Shown piece after piece: positions 52,962 through 62,364 of a stretch of 64,000 nt of DNA. Source of the DNA: Maridesulfovibrio sp050916235 (GTDB taxonomy: Bacteria > Desulfobacterota > Desulfovibrionia > Desulfovibrionales > Desulfovibrionaceae); NCBI RefSeq assembly GCF_050916235.1, contig NZ_CP104854.1, positions 2,976,001 to 3,040,000 of the forward strand. Direction: 5' to 3'. How positions within the stretch are numbered: position 1 is the first letter of the stretch; every line of letters starts with the position of its first letter. The translations under genes and the position numbers were made by a program. Under the pieces are notes generated by a model. It worked only from the letters and a program-made list of their open reading frames with translations. It did not search any database and had not been told where the DNA came from.

Positions 52962-54644
52962 CTAGCGGGTAAGCTTGCGGTACTTGATGCGGTGGGGCTG
53001 GTCGGCGTCCTTGCCCAGTCTTTTCTTGCGGTCTTCTTCATACTCGGAATACGAACCTTCGAACCAGTATGCGGAGGAGTCGCCTTCAAAAGCAAGGATG
53101 TGGGTGGCGATACGGTCGAGGAACCAGCGGTCGTGGGAGATAACCAGTACACAGCCGCCGAAGTTGTTCAGACCTTCTTCCAGTGCCCGCATGGTGTTTA
53201 CGTCGAGGTCGTTGGTCGGTTCGTCGAGGAGCAGTACGTTTCCGCCTTCCTGCAGCATGAGCGCGAGGTGTACACGGTTGCGCTCACCGCCTGAGAGGAC
53301 CTTGCATTTTTTCTGCTGCTCGGAACCGGTCAGGTTGAATTTGCCGACGTATGCGCGTGCGTTGATCTCGCGGTCGCCGAGTTTTACGAATTCGTTTCCG
53401 CCGGAAATTACTTCGTAAACGGTTTTTTCCGGATCAAGGGCGTCACGGTGCTGGTCAACATGGGTGACTTTTACGGTTTCACCTACGCATACTTCACCGG
53501 AATCAGGATTTTCAAGACCGGCGATCATCTTGAACAGGGTTGTCTTACCGGCACCGTTGGGGCCGATGATGCCTACAATTGCCCCTGCGGGAATCAGGAA
53601 GCTGGTATTTTCGAGCAGCAGTTTGTCTCCGGCCTGCTTGCTGACATTCTTCAGTTCAATTACCTGCTTTCCGAGGCGCGGTCCCGGCGGGATGTAGAGT
53701 TCCAGCTCGCGTGTGTATTCATCGTTCTGCTGGTTGGCAAGATCATCGTATGCCTTGATTCTGGCCTTGCTCTTGGCGTGTCTGCCTTTGGGGGACATGC
53801 GAATCCATTCCAGTTCGCGGGCAAGGGTCTTGCGGCGTTTGTCATCGGCCTTGGCTTCGTTGGCAAGGCGTTTTTCCTTCTGTTCCAGCCAGGAGGAGTA
53901 GTTGCCTTTCCAGGGAATGCCCTTGCCGCGGTCAAGTTCCAGAATCCATCCGGCAACATTGTCGAGGAAGTAACGGTCATGGGTTACCGCAATGATGGTT
54001 CCGGCGTAGTTCTGCAGGTGTCTTTCCAGCCATGCTACGGACTCGGCATCAAGGTGGTTAGTGGGTTCGTCCAGCAGCAGGATGTCGGGTTCCTGCAGCA
54101 GCAGGCGGCACAGGGCCACGCGGCGTTTTTCACCACCGGAAATAACGGAAACCGGAGTGTCCGCGGGCGGGCAGCGCAGTGCATCCATGGCCATTTCAAG
54201 GCGGGATTCGATATCCCATGCTCCGCAATGGTCCATTTTTTCCTGAACCTTGGCCTGCTTGTCCAGCAGCGCGTCCATTTCTTCAGGTTCCATGGGTTCG
54301 GCAAACTTGGCATTGATCTCGTTGAACTCGTTGACCAGCGCCATTACCTCGGCAACGCCTTCCTCCACTACTTCACGGACAGTGCGGCTTTCATCAACCA
54401 GCGGCTCCTGTTCAAGGTAGCCGATGGTGTAGCCGGGAGAAATATGGGTTTTCCCTTCAAAACGGTCATCCACCCCTGCAAGAATCTTGAGGAGCGAACT
54501 TTTACCGGAGCCGTTGAGGCCCAGCACGCCTATTTTGGCGCCGTAAAAATAGGACAGGGATATGTCGTTCAGAATCGGTTTCTTGTCATAAAACTTACTG
54601 ACCCGGACCATGGAATATATGATCTTATCAGGTTCGTTACTCAT
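52962..54644 (-). CDS. ettA: Energy-dependent translational throttle protein (ABC-F)
   Basis: A 560-residue ABC-F protein with two ATPase domains: Walker A GLNGSGKSS and GPNGAGKTT, and signatures SVISGGEKRRVAL and VLSGGERNRVHLAL. The arm insertion (PMEPEEMDALLDKQAKVQEK) and the linker PKGRHAKSKARIKAYDDL identify the EttA group, which binds the ribosomal E site and adjusts the start of elongation to the ATP/ADP ratio. No membrane part is present. The start at 54644 follows GAGGTAA; a longer frame lacks such a site. It is transcribed alone. Confidence 0.96.
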   Translation of the reverse strand: MSNEPDKIIYSMVRVSKFYDKKPILNDISLSYFYGAKIGVLGLNGSGKSSLLKILAGVDDRFEGKTHISPGYTIGYLEQEPLVDESRTVREVVEEGVAEVMALVNEFNEINAKFAEPMEPEEMDALLDKQAKVQEKMDHCGAWDIESRLEMAMDALRCPPADTPVSVISGGEKRRVALCRLLLQEPDILLLDEPTNHLDAESVAWLERHLQNYAGTIIAVTHDRYFLDNVAGWILELDRGKGIPWKGNYSSWLEQKEKRLANEAKADDKRRKTLARELEWIRMSPKGRHAKSKARIKAYDDLANQQNDEYTRELELYIPPGPRLGKQVIELKNVSKQAGDKLLLENTSFLIPAGAIVGIIGPNGAGKTTLFKMIAGLENPDSGEVCVGETVKVTHVDQHRDALDPEKTVYEVISGGNEFVKLGDREINARAYVGKFNLTGSEQQKKCKVLSGGERNRVHLALMLQEGGNVLLLDEPTNDLDVNTMRALEEGLNNFGGCVLVISHDRWFLDRIATHILAFEGDSSAYWFEGSYSEYEEDRKKRLGKDADQPHRIKYRKLTR

Positions 54645-54861
54645 ATTTATTACCTCATTTAATAATGTGCGTTTTGGAATGAACCCCGTTTTGGCAGAAA
54701 ATTGCGCGTCAGGCAATGGTTCAGTGTGTACCGCAGCATGACGTTTCGTTAACTCCTCCTGCGAATAAAGTTTGGTTACACGCTTGTTCTTTGTATTAAA
54801 ATCGGTCTAATGTCTTGGCGTTGGGGGTTGGCTGATGATTGAAAATAAGGGAAGGGTGTGC

Positions 54862-57180
54862 ATGAAAGTGAAAAGCATTAATGCGGTTGTAGCTGTAGTG
54901 GTTTTTGTTCTTATCGGCATAACGGTGTCGCTGGGAGTCTGGTGGGTTTCGGCTGACACATATCAGGCCGTGTTCAAGGAACAGAAGAATGCCATGCTCA
55001 ACATGGTCAACGAATCGGTAAGTGCGCTTGATATGTACATGGGGCAGACAGCCAGTACAGTAAAGCTGCTTGCGAATGACAAGGCCATGCGGGATGCTCT
55101 GGTGCATGGTGATAAACCAGCAGCAGACAGCCTGTTCAAGTCCCTGATCGGGTCGTCCGAAAATTACTGGGCGGGATTTCTTTTCGACCGTAATGGTAAG
55201 GTTGTTGTCGGGTATAATGCCAAGGGCGAGAATATGGCCGGGGCAGACCGGGCCTCGCGGGGTTACGTCAAAAAGATCCTTTCCGGGACGGATTTCTATA
55301 TTGATGACAACATACTAATTTCAAAGAGCGGTGGCGGAATCATGATTTATGCCATTGCCCATTCCGTGCGTGATGCCAGCGGGAACATTGTCGGCGGGGT
55401 CGGGGTTTTTCCAAAATGGGATCGGTATACCGAGGCTTTTATCGATCCTTTCCGAATCGGCAAGGACGGCTACAGCTTCATGGTTGACAGCAAGGGAACA
55501 CTCATTGCCCACGCTACGGACAAGAGTCTGCTCCTCAAGGATACTTCAGAATACGGCTTTATAAAAACTGTTTTGGCGCAGAAGGAAGGCGGGGCTGAGT
55601 ATGTGTGGGGCGGTCGTGATAAGTACATGCAGTTCAAGACCTTTCAAGAAACCGGCTGGGTTGTTGTTGTAAGTGCCTACGAGGACGACCTGACCTCGGC
55701 TGCAACACATCAAAGAAATGTTCTTCTTATCGCAGGTGGGATGGTCATACTTCTTTTGGGTGGGATTATGGTCTTTCTGGTCAGGAAACTGGTCATCAGG
55801 CCTGTTGAAGACATTCTGGGATTTTCGACAGAGATTGCATCAGGAAATCTCAAGGCTGAACTGAAGGGTAAGTTCAGATACGAGTTCGAATCTCTTTCCG
55901 CGCAGATTAACTCCATGGTCGATGAACTCAAGAACAAGCTCGGTTTTTCCGAGGGCGTTCTCAACGGGCTGACTGTTCCCTGCGGAATTGTTGCTCCTGA
56001 CGGTACCATGGTCTGGGCCAACCAGGAGGTATGTGATATGCTGGCTACCAGCGTTACGCCGGATTCCGTAAAGGGGATGATGGCCGGTGAATTCTATCTG
56101 GGCGATCCCGGCAAGGAAACACTTTCGCAGCAGGCGATCAAGCTGAAGCAGAAGTTTGAGAAAGATATGGTGTATACCGACTTCAAGGGAAATCAGAAGA
56201 ACATCCATGTTGCCACCACTCCATTTTACGATATGGACAATAACCTGCTCGGCTCGCTGTCCATATGGATAGATATGACGGACATTATCCGTCAGCAGCA
56301 ACGAATTGCTGAACAGAACGAGCGTATTACCAGGGCAGCTTCAGAGGCCGAAAGGATTTCCCAGAATCTGTCCAGCGCGGCGGAGGAATTGTCCGCCCAG
56401 ATTGAACAGTCCAACCGCGGGGCACAGGAGCAGCGTGACCGGGTGGCCGAAACATCCGCAGCCATGGAGGAAATGAATGCGACGGTGCTTGAGGTTGCCG
56501 CAAATGCCGGAACTGCCGCCCATGATGCTGACTCTGCCCGTGATATGGCCCGCAGCGGGGAGCGGATTGTCCAGCAGATGATTGATTCTGCGGAAGGTGT
56601 AAAGGCACAGGCTGACAGTCTGAAACACTCCATGGAAGATCTCGGAGTGGAGGCCAAAGAGATAGGAAATGTTCTTGGTGTGATCAGCGATATTGCCGAC
56701 CAGACAAATCTTCTTGCTCTTAACGCCGCCATCGAGGCCGCAAGGGCCGGGGAGGCCGGACGCGGCTTTGCCGTTGTTGCCGATGAAGTTCGCAAGCTGG
56801 CGGAGAACACAATGTCTGCAACGCGGGAGGTCGGTAACGCGATCAACAAGATTCAGACCATGACCAGACAGAACATTTCCGCAACCGAGGACGCTGCAGG
56901 GGCAGCACACCGCAGCAGCGAACTGGCCAATGAATCAGGGCGGACACTGGCTGAGATAGTCAAGCTGGTGGTCAATGCCTCTGATCAGGTCCGGGCCATT
57001 GCCACTGCGGCGGAAGAGCAGTCCGCCACCAGCGAGGAGATCAACCGCGCCACCGAGGACATAAGCAGGATCTCCCTTGAAACATCGCAGGTCATGAGCG
57101 AATCAGCCAGCGCTGTTCAGGAGGTTGCCTCCATGGCATCCAAGCTTAACGCGGTAATTGAGGATATTCAGTCGGAATAG
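54862..57180 (+). CDS. Methyl-accepting chemotaxis protein with dCache and PAS domains
   Basis: A 772-residue receptor. An N-terminal helix (AVVAVVVFVLIGITVSLGVW) is followed by a double Cache periplasmic domain with YWAGFLFDRNGKVVVGYNAK and GKDGYSFMVDSKGTLIAHA, a second helix, HAMP, a PAS-like domain (GLTVPCGIVAPDGTMVWAN) and the signalling domain with tip DQTNLLALNAAIEAARAGEA. dCache domains bind amino acids, amines or carboxylates. Thus it reads both a periplasmic ligand and a cytoplasmic cue. No C-terminal CheR-binding pentapeptide is visible. GGGAAGGG precedes ATG 54862. Confidence 0.95.
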   Translation: MKVKSINAVVAVVVFVLIGITVSLGVWWVSADTYQAVFKEQKNAMLNMVNESVSALDMYMGQTASTVKLLANDKAMRDALVHGDKPAADSLFKSLIGSSENYWAGFLFDRNGKVVVGYNAKGENMAGADRASRGYVKKILSGTDFYIDDNILISKSGGGIMIYAIAHSVRDASGNIVGGVGVFPKWDRYTEAFIDPFRIGKDGYSFMVDSKGTLIAHATDKSLLLKDTSEYGFIKTVLAQKEGGAEYVWGGRDKYMQFKTFQETGWVVVVSAYEDDLTSAATHQRNVLLIAGGMVILLLGGIMVFLVRKLVIRPVEDILGFSTEIASGNLKAELKGKFRYEFESLSAQINSMVDELKNKLGFSEGVLNGLTVPCGIVAPDGTMVWANQEVCDMLATSVTPDSVKGMMAGEFYLGDPGKETLSQQAIKLKQKFEKDMVYTDFKGNQKNIHVATTPFYDMDNNLLGSLSIWIDMTDIIRQQQRIAEQNERITRAASEAERISQNLSSAAEELSAQIEQSNRGAQEQRDRVAETSAAMEEMNATVLEVAANAGTAAHDADSARDMARSGERIVQQMIDSAEGVKAQADSLKHSMEDLGVEAKEIGNVLGVISDIADQTNLLALNAAIEAARAGEAGRGFAVVADEVRKLAENTMSATREVGNAINKIQTMTRQNISATEDAAGAAHRSSELANESGRTLAEIVKLVVNASDQVRAIATAAEEQSATSEEINRATEDISRISLETSQVMSESASAVQEVASMASKLNAVIEDIQSE

Positions 57181-57202
57181 GATTCAGGATCATATTTATG
57201 AT

Positions 57203-57240
57203 GAGGCCCTTTTCGTTGGATTACGGAAGGGGTCTTTTTT
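57203..57240 (+). terminator. Terminator after the dCache receptor
   Basis: GAGGCCCTTTTCGT pairs imperfectly with ACGGAAGGGGTC, followed by six T residues, 25-60 bases after the stop. Confidence 0.8.
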
Positions 57241-57319
57241 ATGCCGTGGGGCAAGTTTCCAAATCACCTTGCAAGCCCGGCTCAGGCTGTATAACATTTC
57301 GCAGTCACTGGAGAACTTA

Positions 57320-57655
57320 ATGGATAATCAAAAGAAAACCGAACTCGAAAATAAAATAATAATAGAGATTGCAAACCTGAAGCAACAGGTTGAAAATATC
57401 AAGGATACTGTGGAGCCCGTGGCTCCTGACGCCGCCATCGGCAGACTTTCGCGTCTGGATACCATGCTCAATCAGGGCATCAACAAGAACTCCATTGCCC
57501 GGTCAAAAGAGAGAATCCTCAAGCTTGAGGGAACCCTTATCCGTCTCAGGGATGACCCGTTTTTCGGGGAGTGCGAGGGATGCGGGGAAGAAATTAATTT
57601 TGCAAGACTGCTGGCCCTGCCGGAAAGCAGGTTCTGTATAAACTGTGCTGAATAA
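57320..57655 (+). CDS. DksA/TraR-type zinc-finger protein
   Basis: A 111-residue protein with a coiled-coil N-terminal part and a C-terminal four-cysteine zinc finger (CEGCGEEINFARLLALPESRFCINC), the TraR/DksA finger. The coiled coil reaches into the RNA polymerase secondary channel in family members and modulates transcription with ppGpp. At the tip the acidic pair of DksA is not obvious, so its effect on polymerase may differ. GGAG before ATG 57320 and the 14-base gap to the antiporter gene suggest an operon. Confidence 0.9.
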   Translation: MDNQKKTELENKIIIEIANLKQQVENIKDTVEPVAPDAAIGRLSRLDTMLNQGINKNSIARSKERILKLEGTLIRLRDDPFFGECEGCGEEINFARLLALPESRFCINCAE

Positions 57656-57669
57656 GCCGGAGATTTTTC

Positions 57670-59640
57670 GTGGGAATTGCATCTGATCTGGTCATACTAA
57701 TTGTTGCCGGTCTGCTGGGCGGCATGCTTGCCCGGCTGCTGCGTCAGCCTCTTCTGCTGGGTTACATTATCGCCGGGGTGCTGGTCGGCCCCCACACCGG
57801 GGGGATCACCGTTACCGATGTTCATGACATTGAACTGCTGGCGGAAATCGGCGTTGCCCTGCTTCTTTTCACCCTCGGGATTGAATTTTCCATCAAGGAA
57901 CTGAAGCCGGTGCGCCATGTGGCCCTTATCGGCACACCTCTGCAGATAGTCCTGACCATGCTTTTCGGTTTTGGAGTCGGTTCGCTCATGGGCTGGGATT
58001 CGCATATTTCCCTCTGGTTCGGGGCCTTCCTGTCCCTTTCCAGCACCATGGTGGTCTTAAAGACCCTTGAGAGCCGCGGGCTGGTGGGCACCCTGTCCAG
58101 CCGGGTCATGCTCGGCATGCTGGTGGTGCAGGATATCGCCATTGTGCCCATGCTCATCATCATGCCGCAGATAGGGTCGGAGTCCTTCGGTTTCAGCGCA
58201 TTGGGCATGGCCGGGATAAAGACGGTGCTTTTCCTTGCCACCATGTTCCTGCTGGGTACCCGCATCATCCCGAAGATAATGAAGACGGTGGCCGGATGGA
58301 ATTCGCGTGAAATGTTTATGCTGACCTGCAGTGCCATCGGGCTGGGAATCGGCTATGCCACCCATGCGCTGGGGCTGTCCTTTGCCTTCGGAGCATTTGT
58401 GGCAGGCATGGTGCTCAGTGAATCACGTTACGCGTATCAGGCCCTTAGCGACATCCTGCCGCTGCGCGATATTTTCAGCATGATCTTTTTCGCTTCGGTC
58501 GGTATGCTTATTGACCCTGTGTATGTCTGGCACAACCTGCCGACCATCGCTCTTCTGGCCGTAGCCATCCTTATCGGAAAGGGGCTTATTTTCGGAACCA
58601 TTTCCTGGGTGTTCCGGTATAGGAATGTCATTCCGCTGGCTCTTGGATTCAGCATGTTTCAGGTCGGGGAACTGTCCTTTCTGCTCCTGCAGCAGGGTGC
58701 GGATTCAGGTTCCTTTCCCAGAGAATATTTTCCGCTGTTCATGGGTACAGGTATCCTGACCATGCTCATGACCCCGTTCATGGCCTCCCTGACCAGTCCG
58801 ATCTATTCCCGCATACAGAGCCGCAGGAAGAGTGATCCCCTGCAGACGGTCAACCTTCCAGAGTCCGATCTTGACGGACATGTGGTTATCCTCGGTTACG
58901 GAAGGTTCGGCTCTTATGTGTCCCGGACTCTGGACTCTCTGGATATTCCACATGTTACCGTTGAACTAAACTCCACCAAGGTCGAACAGGCTGCTGAAAA
59001 CGGCGAGTCCGTAATCTATGGAGACGCGCAGCAGGAGATTGTGCTTGAAGCTGCAAGGGTTTCCCATGCCCGGATGGTGGTCATGACCATTCCTTCGGTC
59101 AACGGTTCGGCCGCAGTAATAGAAAAAGTCCGGCAGCTGGCACCGAAAGCCAAGGTCACTGCTCTTTCCCGCAACCCGGAGCACCTTGAGGTTCTTGATT
59201 CCCTTGATGTGCACCATATCATCATGCCCGAATTTGAAACCGGGCTTGAAATGGTCCGCCAGACCCTTTTCGAGTATAACCTGCCGCCCGATGAAATTCA
59301 GAATGTGATGGCATCCATGCGTCGTGAAAGGTATACAACAGAGGTTGAGCTGCAGCACCCCAAGTATGCCCAGTTGGCAAGGCTCGGCAAGGCCGCGGAT
59401 TCCATCGCGCTGCACTGGGTCACCGTGGAGGACGGTTCGGAGGTGGCCGGAAGGTCCCTGGCCGGAAGCAAGATCCGAACTGTGACCGGGGTATCCGTTG
59501 TTGGCATCCTGAGCGGTGATGATTTCACCCTTAACCCCGAAGGCGGCTACAGGTTCCAGCCAGGAGATGTTGTCGGCGTGCTGGGGGGAAAGGATAATAT
59601 TAAATTCTTTAAAAATTTTGCAGCCAAACGTGAGTCCTGA
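57670..59640 (+). CDS. CPA2-type cation/proton antiporter with TrkA domains
   Basis: A 656-residue protein with about 12 helices in the first 390 residues (LLRQPLLLGYIIAGVLVGPH, ELLAEIGVALLLFTLGIEF). A TrkA-N nucleotide-binding domain (HVVILGYGRFGSYVSRTLDS) and a TrkA-C domain at the end complete a Kef-like layout. It exchanges K+ or Na+ for protons at the inner membrane, gated by cytoplasmic ligands. The GTG start has GGAG at a normal distance. It is followed after 2 bases by a lipoprotein gene, in one operon with the DksA-like gene. Confidence 0.94.
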   Translation: MGIASDLVILIVAGLLGGMLARLLRQPLLLGYIIAGVLVGPHTGGITVTDVHDIELLAEIGVALLLFTLGIEFSIKELKPVRHVALIGTPLQIVLTMLFGFGVGSLMGWDSHISLWFGAFLSLSSTMVVLKTLESRGLVGTLSSRVMLGMLVVQDIAIVPMLIIMPQIGSESFGFSALGMAGIKTVLFLATMFLLGTRIIPKIMKTVAGWNSREMFMLTCSAIGLGIGYATHALGLSFAFGAFVAGMVLSESRYAYQALSDILPLRDIFSMIFFASVGMLIDPVYVWHNLPTIALLAVAILIGKGLIFGTISWVFRYRNVIPLALGFSMFQVGELSFLLLQQGADSGSFPREYFPLFMGTGILTMLMTPFMASLTSPIYSRIQSRRKSDPLQTVNLPESDLDGHVVILGYGRFGSYVSRTLDSLDIPHVTVELNSTKVEQAAENGESVIYGDAQQEIVLEAARVSHARMVVMTIPSVNGSAAVIEKVRQLAPKAKVTALSRNPEHLEVLDSLDVHHIIMPEFETGLEMVRQTLFEYNLPPDEIQNVMASMRRERYTTEVELQHPKYAQLARLGKAADSIALHWVTVEDGSEVAGRSLAGSKIRTVTGVSVVGILSGDDFTLNPEGGYRFQPGDVVGVLGGKDNIKFFKNFAAKRES

Positions 59641-59642
59641 TT

Positions 59643-60458
59643 ATGCGTAGTAAAATCCTGTTCTATTCACTTCTCGTCGTGTTGATGCTTGCAGCCGGTT
59701 GCGCCCGGACCAGAATCCCGTCCCCGCGCGGCATGGGCGAGGCCCCGTATCCCGGAGGCAGCCCGGTTGACGTTCTGGCGTATTTCGAAGGGATTCCCTA
59801 CCGTGGTGACGGCGCGATAAACCATCATGGTGATTTCACCCTTTTCGCCACTCCGGAGATTCTGTTCAGCAAGCCGGGGCTTAACTGCAGCGGGTTCACG
59901 GTTGCTGCTTCCAGATACCTGTTCCGCAGAAACCTGCTGCTCAACGACATGACCATCGACCGGCTCGGAGACAGCGGCAAGGATTCTCCATACGGGCAGG
60001 ACTGGGATTTCGGGTATGACGTCGTTCTTAACGTTACCGAAGGCATGAACCGGAAGGTAATGCTTCCATTCGGTGAGACAGCACAGATTGAAGGCAGCAA
60101 CGGTATGACCCTGCGTGGTTTCGAGCTGCATGACCGGGATGCGTGGCGAGATGTCATCAGCAGGATGCGTCCGGGCATGATCTATCTGTTTTCCATGAAC
60201 AAGCCGGTGAGTTTCAAGAATTACACGCTGCTGCACTATCATGTTGGGCTGATCGTCCCGGACGACAAGGGGCATGTCTGGCTCTGCCATGCCACAACCA
60301 AGGGCGGGGTGAACAAGGCCGACATCACCGACCAGGCCGCACTGGACCGGATAATCAATGCCAACCCGGACGGCAGTCTGGGCCCGCGCAGCATCCTGAT
60401 AATTGAAGTCCCGTCCCGGGTCGGTTTTTCTGCGGCCCTGAATACCATTACCAAATAA
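59643..60458 (+). CDS. NlpC/P60-like lipoprotein
   Basis: A 271-residue lipoprotein (lipobox LMLAAGC). A papain-like cell-wall hydrolase fold is suggested by the cysteine motif GLNCSGFTVAASRYLF and a downstream His in LLHYHVGLIVPD, with a polar residue following at CHATTKG. NlpC/P60 enzymes cleave peptidoglycan stem peptides. Catalytic triad geometry is not certain from sequence, so activity is inferred. It overlaps no gene but lies 2 bases after the antiporter and 11 before zupT, indicating one transcript; the functional link is unclear. Confidence 0.75.
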   Translation: MRSKILFYSLLVVLMLAAGCARTRIPSPRGMGEAPYPGGSPVDVLAYFEGIPYRGDGAINHHGDFTLFATPEILFSKPGLNCSGFTVAASRYLFRRNLLLNDMTIDRLGDSGKDSPYGQDWDFGYDVVLNVTEGMNRKVMLPFGETAQIEGSNGMTLRGFELHDRDAWRDVISRMRPGMIYLFSMNKPVSFKNYTLLHYHVGLIVPDDKGHVWLCHATTKGGVNKADITDQAALDRIINANPDGSLGPRSILIIEVPSRVGFSAALNTITK

Positions 60459-60469
60459 GGACAGGTTCC

Positions 60470-61336
60470 ATGTTCGCCGAGAATATTATGTTCGCGCTTG
60501 GGCTGACGCTTTTTGCAGGATTATCCACCGGCATAGGTTCAGCTCTCGCCTTTTTCGCCAAAAAGACCAACACCCGATTTCTTTCCCTTGCGCTCGGCTT
60601 TTCTGCCGGGGTCATGATCTACGTGTCTTTCATGGAAATCATGGTCAAGGCGCGTGTCGCGTTGCAGGCTGACCTTGGAGATGTGACCGGAACATGGGTT
60701 TCGGTTATCTCTTTTTTCTGCGGAATAGCTCTCATCGCTGTGATCGACAAATGTGTTCCTTCATATGAAAACCCGCACGAGATGCACCGTATTGAAGATA
60801 TAAGTCCCAGTGGGGCTGTTGCGGCATTCGAGTCCGGGGCCATGCCGGATATCGGGAACGGCCTTGAAACCGAAGCCGGGCGCAAGAAACTGTTCCGCAT
60901 GGGAACCATGGCCGCTCTTGCCATCGGTATACACAATTTTCCCGAAGGACTTGCCACCTTCACCGCAGCCATCAGCGATCCAAGCCTTGGTGTAGCCATC
61001 GCTGCAGCCATTGCCATTCACAACATTCCCGAAGGAATCGCCGTGTCCGTGCCTATCTATTATGCGACTGGTGACAAGAAGAAAGCATTCATTTATTCTT
61101 TCCTGTCCGGCCTTGCGGAACCGGTCGGGGCCCTTGTCGGATTCGTCCTGCTGATGCCGTTCATGTCGGAGACGGTGTTCGGGGTCATCTTCGCCGGGGT
61201 TGCCGGAATCATGGTTTTCATTTCGCTCGATGAGCTGCTGCCCGCAGCGGAAGAGTACGGACAGCACCACATGGCAATTTACGGACTTGTTGCCGGAATG
61301 GGAGTAATGGCCCTTTCGCTGCTGCTGTTCCTGTAA
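60470..61336 (+). CDS. zupT: ZIP-family metal transporter ZupT
   Basis: A 288-residue protein with eight helices, the ZupT length. The metal-path motifs HNFPEGLATF and HNIPEGIAVSV are intact, as is the early GLSTGIGSALAFFAKK. ZupT imports zinc and also iron, manganese or cobalt. A variable cytoplasmic loop (about residues 100-150) lacks the usual histidine run. AAGGA precedes the ATG. It closes the four-gene run DksA-like, antiporter, lipoprotein, metal transporter, where zinc need of the DksA-type finger could be a link, though that is inference. Confidence 0.95.
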   Translation: MFAENIMFALGLTLFAGLSTGIGSALAFFAKKTNTRFLSLALGFSAGVMIYVSFMEIMVKARVALQADLGDVTGTWVSVISFFCGIALIAVIDKCVPSYENPHEMHRIEDISPSGAVAAFESGAMPDIGNGLETEAGRKKLFRMGTMAALAIGIHNFPEGLATFTAAISDPSLGVAIAAAIAIHNIPEGIAVSVPIYYATGDKKKAFIYSFLSGLAEPVGALVGFVLLMPFMSETVFGVIFAGVAGIMVFISLDELLPAAEEYGQHHMAIYGLVAGMGVMALSLLLFL

Positions 61337-61502
61337 GGCTGCCGTATGCACCGGCACGGTGTTATCTTTTTACCTGAAATTTGTTGTATCGGATGCTGAT
61401 CTGCAATATTCAATTGTTTTTACGGTGACGGATATCTGATTGTTTTGGAATTCTCTTCTCTGCGTATCTCATCCGATGCCGATTATTAAAACAGGAGTTG
61501 AA

Positions 61503-62063
61503 ATGGCTAAGAAAAATATAGGAATTCAGGGATTCACCCTGCCCATGCCGCAGACTATCCTCGGTTGCAGGCATGAAGGCCGCAACAATTTCATGGCGTT
61601 GGCCTGGGTATCGCGGGTCAACTATAATCCGGCATTGATGATGATTTCCGTCGGCAAACGCCATTTTTCCAATGCCGCCATAATGGAGACCGGTGAGTTC
61701 AGCGTAAACATACCTTCCGTTGATATGGTGGAAGTGACCGATTTCGTCGGGCTTGTTTCCGGCAGCAAGCTGGATAAGTCCGGACTGTTCGAAGTGGAAC
61801 AGGGTGAACTTGAAAACGCCCCGGTGATCTGCCAGTGTCCGGTATCCATCCAGTGCAAGGTATTCAATTCCATGGAACTGCCCAACGATACTCTTTTCGT
61901 CGGAGAGGTTGTCGCCACATGGTGCGACGAGGAAGTGCTGGTTGACGGAGTGCCCGACATCAAAAAGGTCAACCCCTTCACCCTGACCATGCCGGATAAC
62001 CGTTACTGGGATGTTGGCCAATGCGTCGGCCGCGCCTGGCATGACGGCAAAAAATTGAAGTAA
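61503..62063 (+). CDS. Flavin reductase-like / FMN-binding split-barrel protein
   Basis: A 186-residue FMN-binding split-barrel protein of the flavoredoxin type. Typical parts are QTILGCRHEGRNNFMALAWV, PALMMISVGKRHFSNAAIMET and GEFSVNIPSVDMV. Flavoredoxin of Desulfovibrio transfers electrons during sulfite or thiosulfate metabolism, and close relatives reduce flavins with NAD(P)H. Which of these applies here is not visible. GGAG lies in front of ATG 61503. A repeat-rich gap of 300 bases follows. Confidence 0.85.
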   Translation: MAKKNIGIQGFTLPMPQTILGCRHEGRNNFMALAWVSRVNYNPALMMISVGKRHFSNAAIMETGEFSVNIPSVDMVEVTDFVGLVSGSKLDKSGLFEVEQGELENAPVICQCPVSIQCKVFNSMELPNDTLFVGEVVATWCDEEVLVDGVPDIKKVNPFTLTMPDNRYWDVGQCVGRAWHDGKKLK

Positions 62064-62104
62064 GGATGATGCTCCGGCGGGACTCCCGCCGGTCTCTCCG
62101 AGGG

Positions 62105-62134
62105 CCAGAGAACCCTTTGAAAAGGGTTCTCTGG
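62105..62134. repeat. Extragenic hairpin element
   Basis: CCAGAGAACCCTTT and AAAGGGTTCTCTGG form a perfect 14-pair stem with a GA loop, 42 bases after the flavin reductase-like gene. It can act as a terminator or be a mobile extragenic repeat. Confidence 0.75.
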
Positions 62135-62158
62135 ACTCTCCCAAACTTTTTCAACGGG

Positions 62159-62279
62159 GCTTCGCCGCTTCGTATGATAAGCAGGCTGTGAGTATAAAGG
62201 CCGTAATTTCTTTAGAAATTACGGCCTTTTTTGTCTTATTTTGTAGGCAGCGCTGTCTTCGTTCACGAAGCGGCGAAGC
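62159..62279. repeat. Inverted repeat pair bracketing a terminator
   Basis: GCTTCGCCGCTTCG (62159-62172) and its exact reverse complement CGAAGCGGCGAAGC (62266-62279) flank the hairpin at 62196-62233. The arrangement resembles a small mobile element remnant or a large extragenic stem. Confidence 0.55.
62196..62233 (+). terminator. Strong terminator in the repeat cluster
   Basis: AAAGGCCGTAATTTC and GAAATTACGGCCTTT form a perfect 15-pair stem with a four-base loop, followed by TTT. It can end transcripts from either side. Confidence 0.88.
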
Positions 62280-62302
62280 CTTACTGAAAGGTTTTGGGAT
62301 TC

Positions 62303-62328
62303 TTAAACCCTTTTGCAAAAGGGTTTAA
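62303..62328. repeat. Perfect 26-bp palindrome
   Basis: TTAAACCCTTTTG reads the same on both strands through CAAAAGGGTTTAA. It lies 37 bases before the end of the minus-strand gene at 62365 and is the third hairpin of the cluster. Confidence 0.8.
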
Positions 62329-62364
62329 GCCGCCGGAGGCTTTCCCGGCAAGGCTGTTAGCGCA

